Positions 62,764 to 64,000 of a stretch of DNA of 64,000 bases are shown here, piece by piece (the stretch's first letter is position 1; every line of letters starts with the position of its first letter). The DNA lies in the NCBI GenBank assembly GCA_004298045.1, contig SCRM01000021.1, positions 248,001 through 312,000 on the forward strand, read 5' to 3'. The DNA is from Rhodanobacter sp. GTDB taxonomy: Bacteria > Pseudomonadota > Gammaproteobacteria > Xanthomonadales > Rhodanobacteraceae. A model generated the notes under the pieces. It did not search any database and was not told where the DNA came from. It worked only from the letters and a program-made list of their open reading frames with translations. The translations under genes were made by a program, and so were the position numbers.

Positions 62764-64000
62764 TCAATCGGCTTGCGCGTGCGCCAGCATCTGTTTGGCG
62801 TGGGCGCGGGTTTCACGGGTAATTTCCACCCCGCCCAGCATACGGGCCAGCTCGTTGCGCCGGCCTTCGGCATCGAGTACTTCGATCAAGGTGCGGGTTT
62901 CGCCGTTGGCGCTGTGCTTGCTGACGTGCAGGTGGGCGTGGCCCTGTGCGGCAACCTGCGGCAGGTGGGTGACGCACAACACCTGGCACTGGGCGCCCAG
63001 CGTGCGCAGCTTTTGGCCGACGACCTCGGCCACCGCGCCACCGATGCCGGCGTCGACCTCGTCGAACACCATGGTGCCGATCGGGCTTTTGCCGAGCGTG
63101 GCCACCTCGATAGCGAGGCTGATGCGCGCCAGCTCGCCGCCGGAGGCGACCTTGCGCAACGGTCGCAGCGGCTGCCCCGGGTTGGCGCTGACCATGAGTT
63201 CGCAACGTTCGCGTCCCTGGGCATCCGGCTCCAGGCTGGCGGTAGGTTCCAGCGCCACTTGCAGCACGCCGCCGGTCATGCCGAGCTCGCCCATCAGCGC
63301 ACTGACTTCCTTGCCGAGCCGCGCCGCGGATTTGCCACGGGCGGCACCGAGTGCCGCAGCGACCTGCGCATAGTCGGCCTGCACGCGTTCGCGCTCGGCG
63401 GCCAGCTTGCCAAGCGCTTCACCGGCACCTTCGAGTTCGTCCAATTCCGTCCGCAGCGACTCGCCTTTGGTCTGCAGCTCGTTCAGCGGCACGTGGTGAC
63501 GACGCGCGAGCTCATGCAAATGGGCGAGGTGATCGTCCACCTGGGCGAAGCGTTCGGGGTCGAGGTCGATGTCCTGCGCGTAGCGGCCGAGCGCATCGGT
63601 GGCTTCGCCAAGCTGGATCGCGGCGTTGTCGAGCAGCTCCACGGTCGGGGCGAGGGCAGGGTCGATCGCGGCGAGTTTGCCAAGTTCGGCGTGGGCGCGA
63701 CCCAGGGCGCGGCGTAACGCGAACTCGCTGTCGCCGTCCAGCAGGTCGACGACGCTGGCGGAGCCTTCGGCGAGACGGTCGGCGTTTGCCAGCCGCTTGT
63801 GGCTGGCCTCGAGTTCGGCCAGCGCTTCGGGCGCCAGCGCCCATTGATCCAGCTCGGCCAGTTCATGGCGCAGCAGGTCGATGTGCTCGGCGCGGTTTTC
63901 ACCGCCGGACAGGCGTTCGATGTGGGCGCCAAGTTCGCGCCAGCGGGCGGCCAATTGACGCGCGCTGGTGAGCAGGGTTTCGTTGCCGGCATAGGCGTCC
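62764..64000 (-). CDS. recN: DNA repair protein RecN (C-terminal part, cut by window edge)
   Basis: RecN is an SMC-like ATPase that helps repair double-strand breaks. The visible 412 residues are the C-terminal two thirds: a coiled-coil part (about the first 200), VSANPGQPLRPLRKVASGGELARISLAIEV with the ABC signature (SGGE), GTMVFDEVDAGIGGAVAEVVGQKL (Walker B) and VLCVTHLPQVAAQ (H-loop). The frame remains open at 64000, so the N-terminus with Walker A is outside. It ends ten bases after the response-regulator stop. In many gammaproteobacteria recN adjoins the smpB/ratA/bamE cluster, as here with an insertion of fur and the two-component genes. Confidence 0.96.
   Translation of the reverse strand, partial: DAYAGNETLLTSARQLAARWRELGAHIERLSGGENRAEHIDLLRHELAELDQWALAPEALAELEASHKRLANADRLAEGSASVVDLLDGDSEFALRRALGRAHAELGKLAAIDPALAPTVELLDNAAIQLGEATDALGRYAQDIDLDPERFAQVDDHLAHLHELARRHHVPLNELQTKGESLRTELDELEGAGEALGKLAAERERVQADYAQVAAALGAARGKSAARLGKEVSALMGELGMTGGVLQVALEPTASLEPDAQGRERCELMVSANPGQPLRPLRKVASGGELARISLAIEVATLGKSPIGTMVFDEVDAGIGGAVAEVVGQKLRTLGAQCQVLCVTHLPQVAAQGHAHLHVSKHSANGETRTLIEVLDAEGRRNELARMLGGVEITRETRAHAKQMLAHAQAD

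Overview
The window looks like a chromosomal segment from a high-GC gammaproteobacterium of the Xanthomonadales (Lysobacterales) type, most likely Rhodanobacteraceae. This is inferred from gene content and order: a cytochrome-fused nirK with nirV, fabA-fabB, nadA-nadB, an smpB-ratA-rnfH/bamE/fur/recN neighbourhood, a Fur without the usual cysteine pair, and abundant GTG starts. No name can be proven from sequence alone. I see no prophage, complete insertion sequence, CRISPR array or rRNA.

Layout. 1-1.2 kb: start of motA and a TIGR04325-type methyltransferase, both leftward. 1.3-10.5 kb: an anaerobic/nitrite block with hemN-fnr, cytochrome b561, nirK-nirV, a SCO-type copper chaperone, an outer-membrane porin, and a DUF2249 protein with a histidine-rich membrane protein. 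10.6-15.4 kb: nadAB, fabAB and a GFA-family protein. 15.5-19.1 kb: patatin, folE, an ECF sigma factor, a decayed peroxiredoxin and a small cysteine-rich protein. 19.1-25.1 kb: a prephenate dehydrogenase-like protein, a PLP enzyme and a 1242-residue GGDEF-EAL protein. 25.2-30.9 kb: azurin, pyrC, a carboxylesterase, a palindromic repeat cluster, a methyltransferase, a small periplasmic protein and an FMN reductase. 30.9-37 kb (leftward): ppk, murB, pyrD, a DUF4190 protein and an ALDH7-type dehydrogenase. 37.1-47.7 kb: tRNA-Arg(CCU), a flavin monooxygenase-like protein, a pseudouridine synthase, an OPT transporter, mprF-acvB, HNH, rsmC and rsuA. 47.8-51.1 kb: a frameshifted OprB-like porin, a truncated cytochrome c, tRNA-Ala(CGC) and rnd. 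51.2-58 kb: a SUMF1-domain membrane protein, an HU-like protein, a cold-shock protein, an alpha/beta hydrolase, an old-yellow enzyme and pirin. 57.8-64 kb: smpB, ratA, rnfH, bamE, fur, a candidate small RNA, a divergent histidine kinase/response regulator pair and recN (cut by the window end).

How it fits together. Five palindromes resembling the FNR/DNR site (TTGAT-N4-ATCAA) precede hemN, nirK, the porin, the DUF2249 gene and azurin. The FNR-type regulator is encoded in the hemN operon. Together with the SCO-like chaperone this suggests a dispersed low-oxygen/nitrite regulon: NirK reduces nitrite, azurin or the fused cytochrome supplies electrons, SCO handles copper, and HemN makes heme without oxygen. 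No nitric oxide reductase lies in the window.

The most novel-looking signal is an unannotated transcript candidate between fur and the histidine kinase. It has its own promoter, two hairpins with AGGA loops (the CsrA/RsmA recognition motif) and an intrinsic terminator.
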